From assembly GCF_000689415.1 (NCBI RefSeq), contig NZ_HG322950.1, forward strand, positions 3,355,501 to 3,419,500: DNA of 64,000 nucleotides, written 5' to 3'. A model generated the notes under the pieces. The model was given only the letters and a program-made list of their open reading frames with translations. It searched no databases and was not told the origin of the DNA. This document shows, piece after piece, positions 33,182 through 41,702 of this stretch (positions are counted from its first letter, which is position 1; every line of letters starts with the position of its first letter). The position numbers were made by a program, and so were the translations under genes. The stretch is from Pseudomonas knackmussii B13 (GTDB taxonomy: Bacteria > Pseudomonadota > Gammaproteobacteria > Pseudomonadales > Pseudomonadaceae).

Positions 33182-33184
33182 ATC

Positions 33185-33517
33185 ATGTCCAACATCGCTT
33201 CAGATACCCACCGTTCCGCACTGGATGAAACCGCGTGGCGGGCTGTCTGCGAGACGGCTGCCAAGCAAGCCATCCATGGCTGCGGACAGTCTCACGACTG
33301 GTACGTGGAACGGTTCAGTTCAGAAGTTGACGCGCAAGTACATCGGTTACCCGAGCATCAGCAGGCATATGCCCTGCAGATAGCAGAGGAATACGGGGAC
33401 TACGCAACACCCGCCGAAAGGCAGGAGACTCAGGACTGGAATGCCGAAAACGGCATTTGCATGCACGGCATCGATCGGGATTGCTGCCCGGCCGGTTGCG
33501 GTGATCTTGAGTACTGA
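33185..33517 (+). CDS. Cys-rich small conserved ICE protein
   Basis: A 110-aa acidic protein; ATG 33185. Its C-terminus carries clustered cysteines and a His (GICMHGIDRDCCPAGCGDLE), a likely metal-binding site. N-terminal part helical. The long frame from 32942 is a shadow of the DUF3275 gene. Function unknown. Confidence 0.55.
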   Translation: MSNIASDTHRSALDETAWRAVCETAAKQAIHGCGQSHDWYVERFSSEVDAQVHRLPEHQQAYALQIAEEYGDYATPAERQETQDWNAENGICMHGIDRDCCPAGCGDLEY

Positions 33518-33580
33518 CACGCGACTTCATCGCTGCTAACGCGGCATTCCATCACCCGCTGGGGGTTCTCCCCCGCGGGG

Positions 33581-33610
33581 AGGCCTCCGGCTCCACTTTT
33601 CAGGAGGCCT
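33581..33610 (+). promoter_or_regulatory. hairpin sequestering the ribosome site of the 33614 gene
   Basis: AGGCCTCC (33581-33588) pairs perfectly with GGAGGCCT (33603-33610), which contains the AGGAGG Shine-Dalgarno core 3 nt before ATG 33614. An upstream GGGGG/CCCCC hairpin could compete. Translation of this gene may depend on which fold forms. Confidence 0.55.
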
Positions 33611-33613
33611 TTC

Positions 33614-34021
33614 ATGGGCTGGTATTTCTCCCCCCAATCGCGATCTGAACTGATCGCGGAACTGATCGCACCGCAAGAGACCGAGCGCGCCAGCGTCAAG
33701 GTCATCGCCCACGCGCTGCGTGGCAACGTCCTCTGGTCCGTCGCGGAAGTGACGGCCAAGGTCGAAGGCGTGCATCGTGATCTCGCACCGGGTCAATCCC
33801 TGCGCTACATCCGCTGCGATCTGCTTGAACGCGGCGGAAGCCAGTGGGGTTACAAGCCACTGGAAGAGTCCATGCACCCGTACTACTACTCGTGCCCGCT
33901 GTCTTATCTGGATCTCGCACCGGAGCAGTCCGCCGAATGGCGTGCAGGCGTTCGCGCCCACCACGCGCGGCGGCGCACACCGACGGCTTCCACGGCACCC
34001 GCCGCAGCGCTGTTGGTCTGA
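33614..34021 (+). CDS. conserved ICE hypothetical protein
   Basis: A 135-aa soluble protein (MGWYFSPQSRSELIAELIAP, ALRGNVLWSVAEVTAKVEGV, WGYKPLEESMHPYYYSCPLS). The motif MGWYF at the start and the HPYYYSCP segment recur in proteins annotated DUF6927 in ICEs; by-eye recognition only. A basic tail (HHARRRTP) ends the protein. It precedes the next gene by 16 bp. Confidence 0.6.
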   Translation: MGWYFSPQSRSELIAELIAPQETERASVKVIAHALRGNVLWSVAEVTAKVEGVHRDLAPGQSLRYIRCDLLERGGSQWGYKPLEESMHPYYYSCPLSYLDLAPEQSAEWRAGVRAHHARRRTPTASTAPAAALLV

Positions 34022-34037
34022 GCCAGGAGGAACCGAC

Positions 34038-34298
34038 ATGGACCCGATCCTGGCTGCGCTCCCGCCCGCGTTGTTGAAGCTCGTCGAAGGGAGTCTGTCC
34101 AACGACGAAGTTTCTTCCGACGAGGAAATGCTGGCGTACTTCATCAGCGACGGCCTCACCGAGGATCAGGCGCGGCGGGCACTGACCTACCGCGACCAGT
34201 ACCTCAACAACATCTACCTGGACGGCTTCACGCCGATTACCGCGGTGGACAAGGCACTTCACTTCAACCCGCACACCCGGCAGTTCGAGCCGGACTGA
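34038..34298 (+). CDS. small conserved ICE protein
   Basis: An 86-aa acidic helical protein from ATG 34038 with AGGAGGAA upstream; the longer frame from 33777 overlaps the previous gene and is rejected. Sequence: LAALPPALLKLVEGSLSNDE, then LTEDQARRALTYRDQYLNNI. No known domain. Cotranscribed with the gene before it. Confidence 0.6.
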   Translation: MDPILAALPPALLKLVEGSLSNDEVSSDEEMLAYFISDGLTEDQARRALTYRDQYLNNIYLDGFTPITAVDKALHFNPHTRQFEPD

Positions 34299-34374
34299 GC
34301 GGTTTTCTTCCACCCCTTGGGGCAGTACTTGCCCCAGCGGGCGGTGCTGTTCCCGTTCATCCGAGGACACCACC

Positions 34375-35154
34375 ATGCCCGCAGACACTTCTTCCACCAC
34401 GCTTTACCGCATCGACGAATGCCCCGACGTGATGGCCGACGCTTGCGTCGGCGATGACCAAGGCAACCTCGTCTTCCTCTCGATCTGGGCGCGGGACACC
34501 GCCGTCCAGCAGTTCCTCGCTCGCCTGACCCTCGGGCGCGACGAGCAGGGACTGGACCAGTTCCACGTCATCACCGACCAGGGCGGCAGCGTCCCGGTGT
34601 TCATCGGCAACGTCGATCGTCTGGAAAAGCGCATGACTCGCGCCTACCGACGAACGCTGTTCGGATCGCTCTCCAACGTGTGGCTGTTCGATCGCCGCTG
34701 CGTGAAGCCCGACAAGGCCAACGCCAGCGCGCTCGCACTGCTGCCACGCGGCAACGCCCACCGGCTTGACCGCATGTGGACGCTGGTGCGGGACACCTGC
34801 CCGTTGCCGCTGCTCGATCACTGGCGCGAGACCGTGCTGGAACTGCTGCAAACCCGCGAGATGCTGGCCCGCCTTCCGTTCGCCCTCGGGCCACTGGAAG
34901 GTCATCGGCTCGCCATCGACGTGCCGGCGCTGACCCTGGCGCTGGGCACCTTGATCCGCAGTGACGTACTCACCGCCTATCCCTATCCGGCCAAGATTTG
35001 GACGCCGGAAGCGGTAGCGGCTTTACCCACCCCCGGAAGCACGCCTCTGCGTGCTTCCGCCTTTCATCCCCGCCAACCAGGAGACTTCCATGGCCCTCAT
35101 GTTCCCGCGGCTCGCCCGCAATTTCGTGAAAAACGGATACTTCCCCACGGATGA
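34375..35154 (+). CDS. conserved ICE hypothetical protein with probable altered C-terminus
   Basis: A 259-aa soluble protein (PDVMADACVGDDQGNLVFLS, LEKRMTRAYRRTLFGSLSNV). Unlike its neighbours, the frame runs through the leader of the next gene and overlaps that gene by 65 bp; the last ~45 residues (LPTPGSTPLRASAFHPRQPG...) are the translation of the leader hairpin. A TAG at 35015-35017 in the +1 frame would end the protein just before the hairpin, so a single-base change may have removed the original stop. N-terminal 215 residues look normal. Function unknown. Confidence 0.55.
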   Translation: MPADTSSTTLYRIDECPDVMADACVGDDQGNLVFLSIWARDTAVQQFLARLTLGRDEQGLDQFHVITDQGGSVPVFIGNVDRLEKRMTRAYRRTLFGSLSNVWLFDRRCVKPDKANASALALLPRGNAHRLDRMWTLVRDTCPLPLLDHWRETVLELLQTREMLARLPFALGPLEGHRLAIDVPALTLALGTLIRSDVLTAYPYPAKIWTPEAVAALPTPGSTPLRASAFHPRQPGDFHGPHVPAARPQFREKRILPHG

Positions 35155-36199
35155 ACCCACGCTCGAAAGAGCCCTCAACGCACTGATGCCCAGCGACGGG
35201 TCGATGTGCATCCTCGATCCCTGCGCAGGCGAAGGCGTGGCGATCGCCGAAGCTGCTCATGCCCTCGGGCGCGAGCAGGTAAAGGCGTTCGCGGTCGAGT
35301 TCGACGCCGAGCGGGCACGCCATGCCCGCGGCCTGGTCGATCATTGCCTGCATGCGGACCTCATGGACGCGATGATCTCCAAGCAGTCGTTCGGGCTGCT
35401 CTGGCTCAACCCACCGTATGGCGACCTGTCCAAGGACGTCAACGGCAATATCGGTTATCAGGGACAGGGCCGTGCCCGCCTCGAAAAACTGTTCTATCAG
35501 CGCAGCCTGTCGCTGTTGCAGTACGGCGGCGTGCTGGTCTTCATCGTCCCCGGCTACGTGCTCGACGCGGAGCTGGTCGGCTGGCTGACGCGCCACTACA
35601 CCGACCTGCGGATCTACCGAGCGGTGGAAACGCAGTTCAAGCAGGTGGTGATCTTCGGTCGCAGGGTGCGTCAGCGCGAGCAGGCACCCGATGGCGTCAA
35701 GGCCGTGCGCAATCTGCTGCTGCAGGTTGGGCTTGGCGAAGTCGAAGCCGAGGAACTGCCGAGCGATTGGCCGTTCCTGCCGTACATCGTCCCCGCCAGT
35801 CCGGCCGAGCCGGAGCATTTCTTCCGCGTGACGATGGAGCCGGAGCAGTTCGCCGATGAGGTTGGTCGGCTGCAAGGCCTCTGGCCGTCGCTGGACACGC
35901 ACCTGGGGGCCGCGCAGCAATCGCTGCGTCCACCGGCGCGTGCCTTGTCCCACTGGCATCTCGCCCTGGCTCTGGCCGCGGGCGCGATCTCGGGGGTTGT
36001 GCGCTCCAAGACCGGGCGCGTGCTCGTCGTCAAAGGTGACACCCACAAGGACAAGACGCTCCAGCGGGAATTCACCGAACGCGAAGACGGCTCCATCGCC
36101 GAGACCCGCATCCTCACCGACAAGTTCGTGCCTGTCATCCGCGCGTGGGACATGACGCCTAGCTCCGCTACGCGGGGCGAGGTGTTGACCATCCGCTGA
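35090..36199 (+). CDS. DUF6094-type class I methyltransferase (probable N6-adenine DNA methylase)
   Basis: A 369-aa protein. Motif I ILDPCAGEGVAIAEAA (about residues 43-58) and motif IV LLWLNPPYGDLSKD (about 105-118, catalytic NPPY) are diagnostic of adenine-N6/glutamine-N5 methylases. A C-terminal domain of about 200 residues should recognise the target. ATG 35090 follows CAGGAGACTTCC. No cognate nuclease is seen; with the cytosine methylase at 22651 this gives the ICE two orphan modification enzymes. Confidence 0.8.
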   Translation: MALMFPRLARNFVKNGYFPTDEPTLERALNALMPSDGSMCILDPCAGEGVAIAEAAHALGREQVKAFAVEFDAERARHARGLVDHCLHADLMDAMISKQSFGLLWLNPPYGDLSKDVNGNIGYQGQGRARLEKLFYQRSLSLLQYGGVLVFIVPGYVLDAELVGWLTRHYTDLRIYRAVETQFKQVVIFGRRVRQREQAPDGVKAVRNLLLQVGLGEVEAEELPSDWPFLPYIVPASPAEPEHFFRVTMEPEQFADEVGRLQGLWPSLDTHLGAAQQSLRPPARALSHWHLALALAAGAISGVVRSKTGRVLVVKGDTHKDKTLQREFTEREDGSIAETRILTDKFVPVIRAWDMTPSSATRGEVLTIR

Positions 36200-36210
36200 T
36201 CGCTTTTCAC

Positions 36211-36231
36211 CGACGGTTCGCCGTCTTTTTT
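36211..36231 (+). terminator. Rho-independent terminator
   Basis: GACGG, loop TTCG, CCGTC, then six T, just after the methylase gene. Confidence 0.8.
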
Positions 36232-36298
36232 CCCACCACGGGGCATGCCATCGCCCCGTCGGGGGTGGTGCATGCCCCATTTTCTTTGGAGCATCACC

Positions 36299-38578
36299 AT
36301 GTCCCTCGATCTCGAAACCACCACCGCCGAAGCCACGTCCGTACAGGGCGAACTGCTCGACGCGGAATCTTCCCCACTGACCCTGAGCCTTCAGGATTTC
36401 GTCGGTGAGTTCGGCGACGAACTGCTCGACGCCCTCAACAGCGCCAACCCGCCGGTCTATTCCGGCGAGCCGCAGGCGCACCGGCAACTCATCGTCGCCA
36501 GCCTCAAGCGCAAGCTGTTCCAGGCCCAGGCCGAAGTCGTCCATGCCGCCGCCGAGCTGCTGATCGACCGTGGCGAGCGCGCCGCGATCGTCAATGGCGA
36601 AATGGGCTGCGGCAAGACGACCGTCGGCATCGCCACGGCCGCCGTCCTCAACGCCGAAGGCTACCGCCGAACCTTAGTTCTTTCGCCACCTCATTTGGTT
36701 TACAAGTGGCGGCGCGAGATCCAAGAGACGGTGGCAGGCGCCAAGGTCTGGGTGCTCAACGGCCCGGACACGCTGGTCAAGCTCATCAAGCTGCGCGAGC
36801 AGATGGGTGTGCAGCCCACGGGCCAGGAGTTCTTTGTCCTGGGGCGCGTCAGGATGCGGATGGGATTCCACTGGAAGCCTGTCTTCACCACGCGGCGCAC
36901 TCGCCATGGCGACGTGGCAGCGTGCCCTGACTGCGGTACGGTCATCACCGACCTCGACGGCGAGCCGGTCAACCCGGTGGCGCTCCAAGCCGAGGAATAC
37001 CGCAGGAAGTGCAGCCATTGCGCCGCGCCCCTGTGGACGCTGATCCGCCCGCGCAGCCTGTCCGGCAGCGACCAGTCCTCGGCAGTGCTGAAAGCCCTCA
37101 AGCGCATCCCGACCATCGGGGAAGTCACCGCGCAGAAGCTGATGCAGAAGTTCGGCGACGGGTTCCTGGCGTCGATGCTGGGCGACAACATCCACGAGTT
37201 CATCAACCTCATGGATGGCAACGGCGAGCTGGTTTTTTCCGATCGTCAGGCCACGCGCATGGAACGTGCGATGGCCAACATGGAGTTTGGATTCGGTGAG
37301 GGTGGCTACCAGCCGTCCGAGTTCATCAAGCGCTACCTGCCACAAGGCACGTTCGACCTGCTCATCGCCGACGAGGCGCACGAGTACAAGAACGGCGGTA
37401 GCGCCCAAGGCCAGGCCATGGGCGTGCTGGCGGCGAAGGCTCGCAAGACCTTGCTGCTGACCGGCACGCTGATGGGCGGATACGGGGACGATCTTTTCTA
37501 TCTGCTGTTCCGCGCCTTGCCTGGGCGGATGATCGAAGACGGCTACCGCCCGACCACGAGCGGGAGCATGACCTCGGCCGCGATGGCGTTCATGAGGGAC
37601 CACGGGGTCCTCAAGGACATTTACTCCGAAAGCGCCGGCACGGCGCACAAGACGGCCAGGGGCACCAAGGTATCGGTGCGCACGGTCAAGGCTCCCGGCT
37701 TCGGGCCGAAAGGGGTCTTGCGGTGCATCCTGCCGTTCACGATTTTCCTCAAGCTCAAGGACATCGGTGGCAACGTCCTGCCGCCGTATGACGAACAGTT
37801 TCGTGAAGTCCAGATGGACGTGGCGCAAGCCGCGGCCTACCGTGACCTGGCGGGTCGGCTGACCGCGGAGCTGAAACAGGCTCTGGCGCGACGCGACACG
37901 ACGCTGCTGGGTGTGGTGCTCAACGTGCTGCTGGCCTGGCCGGACTGCTGCTTCAGGTCGGAGACCGTGGTGCATCCGCGCACGCGCAACACCTTGGCGT
38001 TCGTCCCGGCTCAGTTCAACGAGTTCGAGGTGACGCCGAAAGAGCGCGAGCTGATCGACATCTGCAAGGAAGAGAAGGCGCAGGGCCGGAAGGTCTTGGC
38101 CTACACGGTCTATACCGGCACACGCGACACCACGTCGCGTCTGAAGATGCTGCTGGAGCAGGAAGGCTTCAAGGTCGCGGTGCTACGCGCGAGCGTGGAC
38201 GCCAGCCGCCGCGAGGACTGGATCGCCGAGCAGTTGGACCGTGGCATCGACGTGCTCATCACCAACCCCGAGCTTGTGAAAACGGGACTGGACCTGTTGG
38301 AGTTTCCGACGATCGTGTTCATGCAGTCGGGCTACAACGTGTATTCGCTCCAGCAGGCGGCACGCCGCTCATGGCGCATCGGGCAGAAACTGCACGTGCG
38401 CGTGATCTACCTCGGCTACGCCGGTTCCTCGCAGATGACCTGCCTTGAACTGATGGCCAAGAAGATCATGGTCTCGCAGTCCACCTCGGGCGACGTGCCC
38501 GAATCCGGGCTGGATGTGCTCAACCAAGACGGTGATTCCGTCGAGGTCGCACTGGCCCGGCAACTAGTCGCCGCCTGA
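36299..38578 (+). CDS. SNF2-like DEAD/DEAH-box helicase
   Basis: A 759-aa superfamily 2 ATPase. Walker A NGEMGCGKTTVGIAT (about residues 100-114), a Cys4 zinc-ribbon insert (CPDCG...CSHC, about 209-242), Walker B IADEAHEYKN (about 357-366), motif III LLLTGTLMGG, and C-terminal motifs V-VI (DVLITNPELVKTGLDLLEFP, LQQAARRSWRIGQ) are all intact. It resembles SNF2-like translocases rather than strand-separating helicases. On ICEs such proteins are conserved, but the role (DNA remodelling, plasmid competition or anti-defence) is not settled. Preceded by a long hairpin leader (CCACC...GGTGG with CGGGGC/GCCCCG). Confidence 0.88.
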   Translation: MSLDLETTTAEATSVQGELLDAESSPLTLSLQDFVGEFGDELLDALNSANPPVYSGEPQAHRQLIVASLKRKLFQAQAEVVHAAAELLIDRGERAAIVNGEMGCGKTTVGIATAAVLNAEGYRRTLVLSPPHLVYKWRREIQETVAGAKVWVLNGPDTLVKLIKLREQMGVQPTGQEFFVLGRVRMRMGFHWKPVFTTRRTRHGDVAACPDCGTVITDLDGEPVNPVALQAEEYRRKCSHCAAPLWTLIRPRSLSGSDQSSAVLKALKRIPTIGEVTAQKLMQKFGDGFLASMLGDNIHEFINLMDGNGELVFSDRQATRMERAMANMEFGFGEGGYQPSEFIKRYLPQGTFDLLIADEAHEYKNGGSAQGQAMGVLAAKARKTLLLTGTLMGGYGDDLFYLLFRALPGRMIEDGYRPTTSGSMTSAAMAFMRDHGVLKDIYSESAGTAHKTARGTKVSVRTVKAPGFGPKGVLRCILPFTIFLKLKDIGGNVLPPYDEQFREVQMDVAQAAAYRDLAGRLTAELKQALARRDTTLLGVVLNVLLAWPDCCFRSETVVHPRTRNTLAFVPAQFNEFEVTPKERELIDICKEEKAQGRKVLAYTVYTGTRDTTSRLKMLLEQEGFKVAVLRASVDASRREDWIAEQLDRGIDVLITNPELVKTGLDLLEFPTIVFMQSGYNVYSLQQAARRSWRIGQKLHVRVIYLGYAGSSQMTCLELMAKKIMVSQSTSGDVPESGLDVLNQDGDSVEVALARQLVAA

Positions 38579-38691
38579 TCCCCACGCCAACGCCGGCCTA
38601 GCGCCGCCGGGTTCTTGTTATTTCCAACTTGCAGCCACGCCCACGGTCTCCGTGGACGTGGCTGCGCTTTTCCTATCCCAAGGAGAGTTTC

Positions 38692-39561
38692 ATGAACACC
38701 CATATCCAAGCCACGCCCGAAACCGTCAATGCTCGCCTGACGCTAGACGTGACCTATCTGCTCAACGGCGAGGCCGCGCCTGAAGTGCTGGCTCGGCTGG
38801 AACGCATGTGCGAACGCGCCATCGGCGAGGGTTTGCTGACCGACGAGACCGCCGTGGAAGTGGACGCCTGGTCGATCGATGTATCCGAGGTGCCTTCGGC
38901 TGCCGACCGCGAAACCCTGGAAGCCGAGATCGCCGCTTTCATGCAACAGCGCATCGAGGACGGCAACCTCGGTGCCGAGGACATTCCCATGCGCCTGGCA
39001 CGCTATGGCCTGATGGCCCCCGAGGCATTCACCGACGAGATGCGCGAGCGCATGGGCATGGACGACGACGCCCTCACGGGCCGAGCCGTCATCCCCTCGA
39101 CCGAACCTGCCGACGGCGGTGAGATCGAGATGCAAGTCGCGGTCGCCTGCATCGGTGCCTCCGGCAGCCCCGACGTGCCGGTCTTCAAGGTCAGGATCAC
39201 CCAGGAGGAATACGACCTGGGTATCCACTACGACAAGGCCAAGGACTTCGCCAAAGAAGCCCACTACGAGGGGCCGTTCGTCTGCTTCGACGCTGCCGAA
39301 TATGGCCCCATCCTGTCGGCCGCCCGCGAACTGGGTCTTGTTCCGCAGGTTGTCGTGGTCGATATGACCGACGGCCAGATCCACTCCATCCGCTGCGACA
39401 GCGGCGAGATCAAGGTCATCTGCTACGACACCAGCGACACCGAAGAGTATTCGGTGGCGGTTGCGAACCGGCCGCTCGGCGAGAACGGCCAGTTCGTGCG
39501 CTGCTGGTCGCACACCCAACTGGCACAGGTCGATCCCGGTCTGAAGCTGGCTCGGGATTGA
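38692..39561 (+). CDS. conserved ICE hypothetical protein
   Basis: A 289-aa acidic soluble protein from ATG 38692 (AAGGAGAG upstream). N-terminal ~90 residues are helical (LNGEAAPEVLARLERMCERA), the C-terminal half is beta-rich (VPVFKVRITQEEYDLGIHYD, QVVVVDMTDGQIHSIRCDSG). The leader contains a near-perfect long hairpin (GCAGCCACG with CGTGGCTGC, enclosing CCACGG/CCGTGG). Function unknown. A strong terminator follows and ends the accessory block. Confidence 0.65.
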   Translation: MNTHIQATPETVNARLTLDVTYLLNGEAAPEVLARLERMCERAIGEGLLTDETAVEVDAWSIDVSEVPSAADRETLEAEIAAFMQQRIEDGNLGAEDIPMRLARYGLMAPEAFTDEMRERMGMDDDALTGRAVIPSTEPADGGEIEMQVAVACIGASGSPDVPVFKVRITQEEYDLGIHYDKAKDFAKEAHYEGPFVCFDAAEYGPILSAARELGLVPQVVVVDMTDGQIHSIRCDSGEIKVICYDTSDTEEYSVAVANRPLGENGQFVRCWSHTQLAQVDPGLKLARD

Positions 39562-39589
39562 TTCAGCGCGCTCGATGTGCGTTTTCACT

Positions 39590-39610
39590 GGCCCCTTCGG
39601 GGGCCTTTTT
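39590..39610 (+). terminator. Rho-independent terminator separating accessory block from transfer operon
   Basis: GGCCCC, loop TTCG, GGGGCC, then TTTTT. Confidence 0.9.
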
Positions 39611-39700
39611 CTTTGGAGGGAGGCTGTCGGTAAATCGGGCGCTGCCTGGTTCGCATTGTTTGCTGCCGCTCGTGGCCCGAGAGGCGATGGTGAGGGCTCG

Positions 39701-40321
39701 ATGTTTCAGGACGCCGAGCTTATGTGCCCCTCTCCACCTTGGTTTCACCATCCCGAACGCCGCCTGCTGGCGGGAGTCCTCGGCCTGCTCTGGTCGGTGC
39801 TGGCTGCTGGCTGCGCGACGACGACTGCGCCGCCCCCGCCCGATGCCTTCGAGGAAGTCTTGGCCGCGCCGGAATCCGAGGCGCCCGAGTACATCCCCGT
39901 CGTGCGCTACGGTCGCTACACGCTGGTCGAGCTGGCACCCACGGCGGCGCAGCGGGACCTGCTGTTGCAGACCATCGACGTGTCCATGCCCGAAGATGCC
40001 CGTGCCACCGTCGGCGATGGGCTGCGGCATGTGCTCAAGCGCAGCGGTTACAGCCTATGCCAGACGGCGCACGCGGTGATCGAGCTGTACGCGCTGCCGC
40101 TGCCGGCGGCGCACTTGCACCTCGGCCCCATGACCTTGCGCGATGCGCTGCTCACACTGGCTGGCCCCGCCTGGGAACTGCACGTGGATGATCGCGCACG
40201 GCAGATTTGCTTCGAACGGCCTGCCGACAGCGCGGCCATCGAACCCGCATCCGAGTCACCCGCCGCCGAGGCGGTGCAGACGTTCCCGCTGGAGCCTTCT
40301 GTTTCGGGAGGCCAGCCATGA
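39701..40321 (+). CDS. pilL: PilL-like lipoprotein, PFGI-1 class
   Basis: A 206-aa protein from ATG 39701. The lipobox LLWSVLAAGC (Cys at about residue 34) marks an outer-membrane lipoprotein. The body (EYIPVVRYGRYTLVELAPTA, RDLLLQTIDVSMPEDARATV, SGYSLCQTAHAVIELYALPL) matches TIGR03748-type PilL, the first gene of the PFGI-1 transfer operon. An ATG at 39722 is an alternative start. It probably belongs to the outer part of the mating channel. Stop overlaps the next start (ATGA). Confidence 0.82.
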   Translation: MFQDAELMCPSPPWFHHPERRLLAGVLGLLWSVLAAGCATTTAPPPPDAFEEVLAAPESEAPEYIPVVRYGRYTLVELAPTAAQRDLLLQTIDVSMPEDARATVGDGLRHVLKRSGYSLCQTAHAVIELYALPLPAAHLHLGPMTLRDALLTLAGPAWELHVDDRARQICFERPADSAAIEPASESPAAEAVQTFPLEPSVSGGQP

Positions 40322-40968
40322 CCGCCCCGCAGTCTGCCCGGCGCCCGGCCGCTGCGGTGGTGGTGCAGAGCCTTATGTGGCTCTGGCTGATCGGCCTCAG
40401 CATCTTCGTAGCCTTGGGCTACCAGACCATGAACGACCAGGCCGACCAGGAACAGCTCGCTTCCCGCCTGCAACGCCTGGAAGCGCAGGCGGCGGGCCTG
40501 GCCGAGACCATCGAGGCCATCCAGCAGCGTCCGGCCGTCGCAACGGCGGCAGACCTCAAAGACACCCGACAAATCCTGGAAGCACGCGCTGCCCAGGTTG
40601 AGAAAACGCTCAGCAGCTATGCCGCTGCCGACGACCTTCAGGCGCTGCGCGTGGAAGTTGAGCAGATCAAGGCGCGCCAGACCGCTGCGCCCGCTCCGCG
40701 CGCCGCAGCACCCGCACGACCGCGCGCATCGGGCAAGGCCGCCGCCAAGCCCGAACCGCCGCCGATGCCGTTCCGCGTCGTCGGCGCCGAATTGCGCGCT
40801 GGCCAGCGCAGCGTATCCGTCGCGCCGAGCAGCGCGGACTTCACGCCCGACCAGCTTCAGGTGCTGCTGCCAGGTGATGCGCTCGGCCCGTGGCGCTTGC
40901 AGGCGGTCGAGGGAAACACCGCCGTGTTCCAGTCCGGCGACCAGACCCGTCGCGTGGCGATTCCCTGA
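40318..40968 (+). CDS. bitopic coiled-coil ICE transfer protein
   Basis: A 216-aa protein: one N-terminal membrane helix (VVVQSLMWLWLIGLSIFVAL, about 14-33), a coiled coil (about 40-120, DQADQEQLASRLQRLEAQAA), a Pro/Ala linker and a C-terminal periplasmic domain (PFRVVGAELRAGQRSVSVAP). It is found between pilL and PFL_4693 in related ICEs, so probably an envelope-spanning accessory of the mating channel. ATGA overlap with pilL shows coupling. Confidence 0.6.
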   Translation: MTAPQSARRPAAAVVVQSLMWLWLIGLSIFVALGYQTMNDQADQEQLASRLQRLEAQAAGLAETIEAIQQRPAVATAADLKDTRQILEARAAQVEKTLSSYAAADDLQALRVEVEQIKARQTAAPAPRAAAPARPRASGKAAAKPEPPPMPFRVVGAELRAGQRSVSVAPSSADFTPDQLQVLLPGDALGPWRLQAVEGNTAVFQSGDQTRRVAIP

Positions 40969-40982
40969 CCGGAGCACACCGC

Positions 40983-41702
40983 ATGAAGCCGTCGATCGTC
41001 CTTTCCGCGTTCCTGTTGGCATCCACCCAGTTGCCCGCCTGGGCGCAGCAGCCGTCCGCCGCCCCGGCCCGCAATGCGCAGAGCCAGGAGCGTCCGCTGG
41101 TCGCCCGAACCCCGAACGACCAGGTAGCAAGTGAGTGGGGCCTGCAACCGCAGGAATGGGCGCGCTATCGTGAGCTGATGGACGGGCCATTGGGCATCTA
41201 CTCGCCCAACCTGGACCCGCTGTCCGCGCTGGGCATCGAGGCCCGCACCGATGAAGAACGGCGGCGCTACGCAGAACTGCAGGTGCAGGTCGAAGCACGC
41301 CGCGTCGAGAAATTGCTCGCCTACCAGCGCGCCTACGACGATGCCTGGCAGCGCCTGAACCCCGGCATGCAACGGGTGAACCTGCCTGACGACAAGCCCG
41401 GCGCAGTGCGCAGCAGCGGCCGTATGGCGGTGTTCGTCAAGGACGGCTGCGTGGCCTGCGGGCAACTCGTGCAGCGCCTGCAATCCTCGGGTACTGAGTT
41501 CGACCTGTACATGGTCGGCAGCCGCCAGGACGACGCGCGCATCCGCGACTGGGCCAAGCGCGCGCAGATCGACCCGGCACGGGTGCGCAGCGGCAGCATC
41601 ACGCTCAACCATGACGGCGGCCGCTGGCTGTCGCTGGGCCTGCCCGGCGATCTCCCAGCGGTCGTGCGCGAGGTGAACGGCCAATGGCAGCGCCAACCCT
41701 GA
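40983..41702 (+). CDS. ICE protein, PFL_4693 family (TIGR03759-type)
   Basis: A 239-aa exported protein: signal peptide ending AWA (about residue 21), then the conserved core (SEWGLQPQEWARYRELMDGP, YSPNLDPLSALGIEARTDEE) typical of PFL_4693, and a C-terminal thioredoxin-like segment with CVACGQLVQRLQ (a CxxC) followed by EFDLYMVGSRQDDARI. It overlaps the next gene by 19 bp. Periplasmic; it may handle disulfides of the mating channel or be structural. Confidence 0.82.
   Translation: MKPSIVLSAFLLASTQLPAWAQQPSAAPARNAQSQERPLVARTPNDQVASEWGLQPQEWARYRELMDGPLGIYSPNLDPLSALGIEARTDEERRRYAELQVQVEARRVEKLLAYQRAYDDAWQRLNPGMQRVNLPDDKPGAVRSSGRMAVFVKDGCVACGQLVQRLQSSGTEFDLYMVGSRQDDARIRDWAKRAQIDPARVRSGSITLNHDGGRWLSLGLPGDLPAVVREVNGQWQRQP

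Noticed and set aside
34970..36544. 524-aa minus-strand open frame opposite the adenine methylase and helicase start
   Set aside because: Composition of an antisense shadow; the plus-strand genes have full family motifs.
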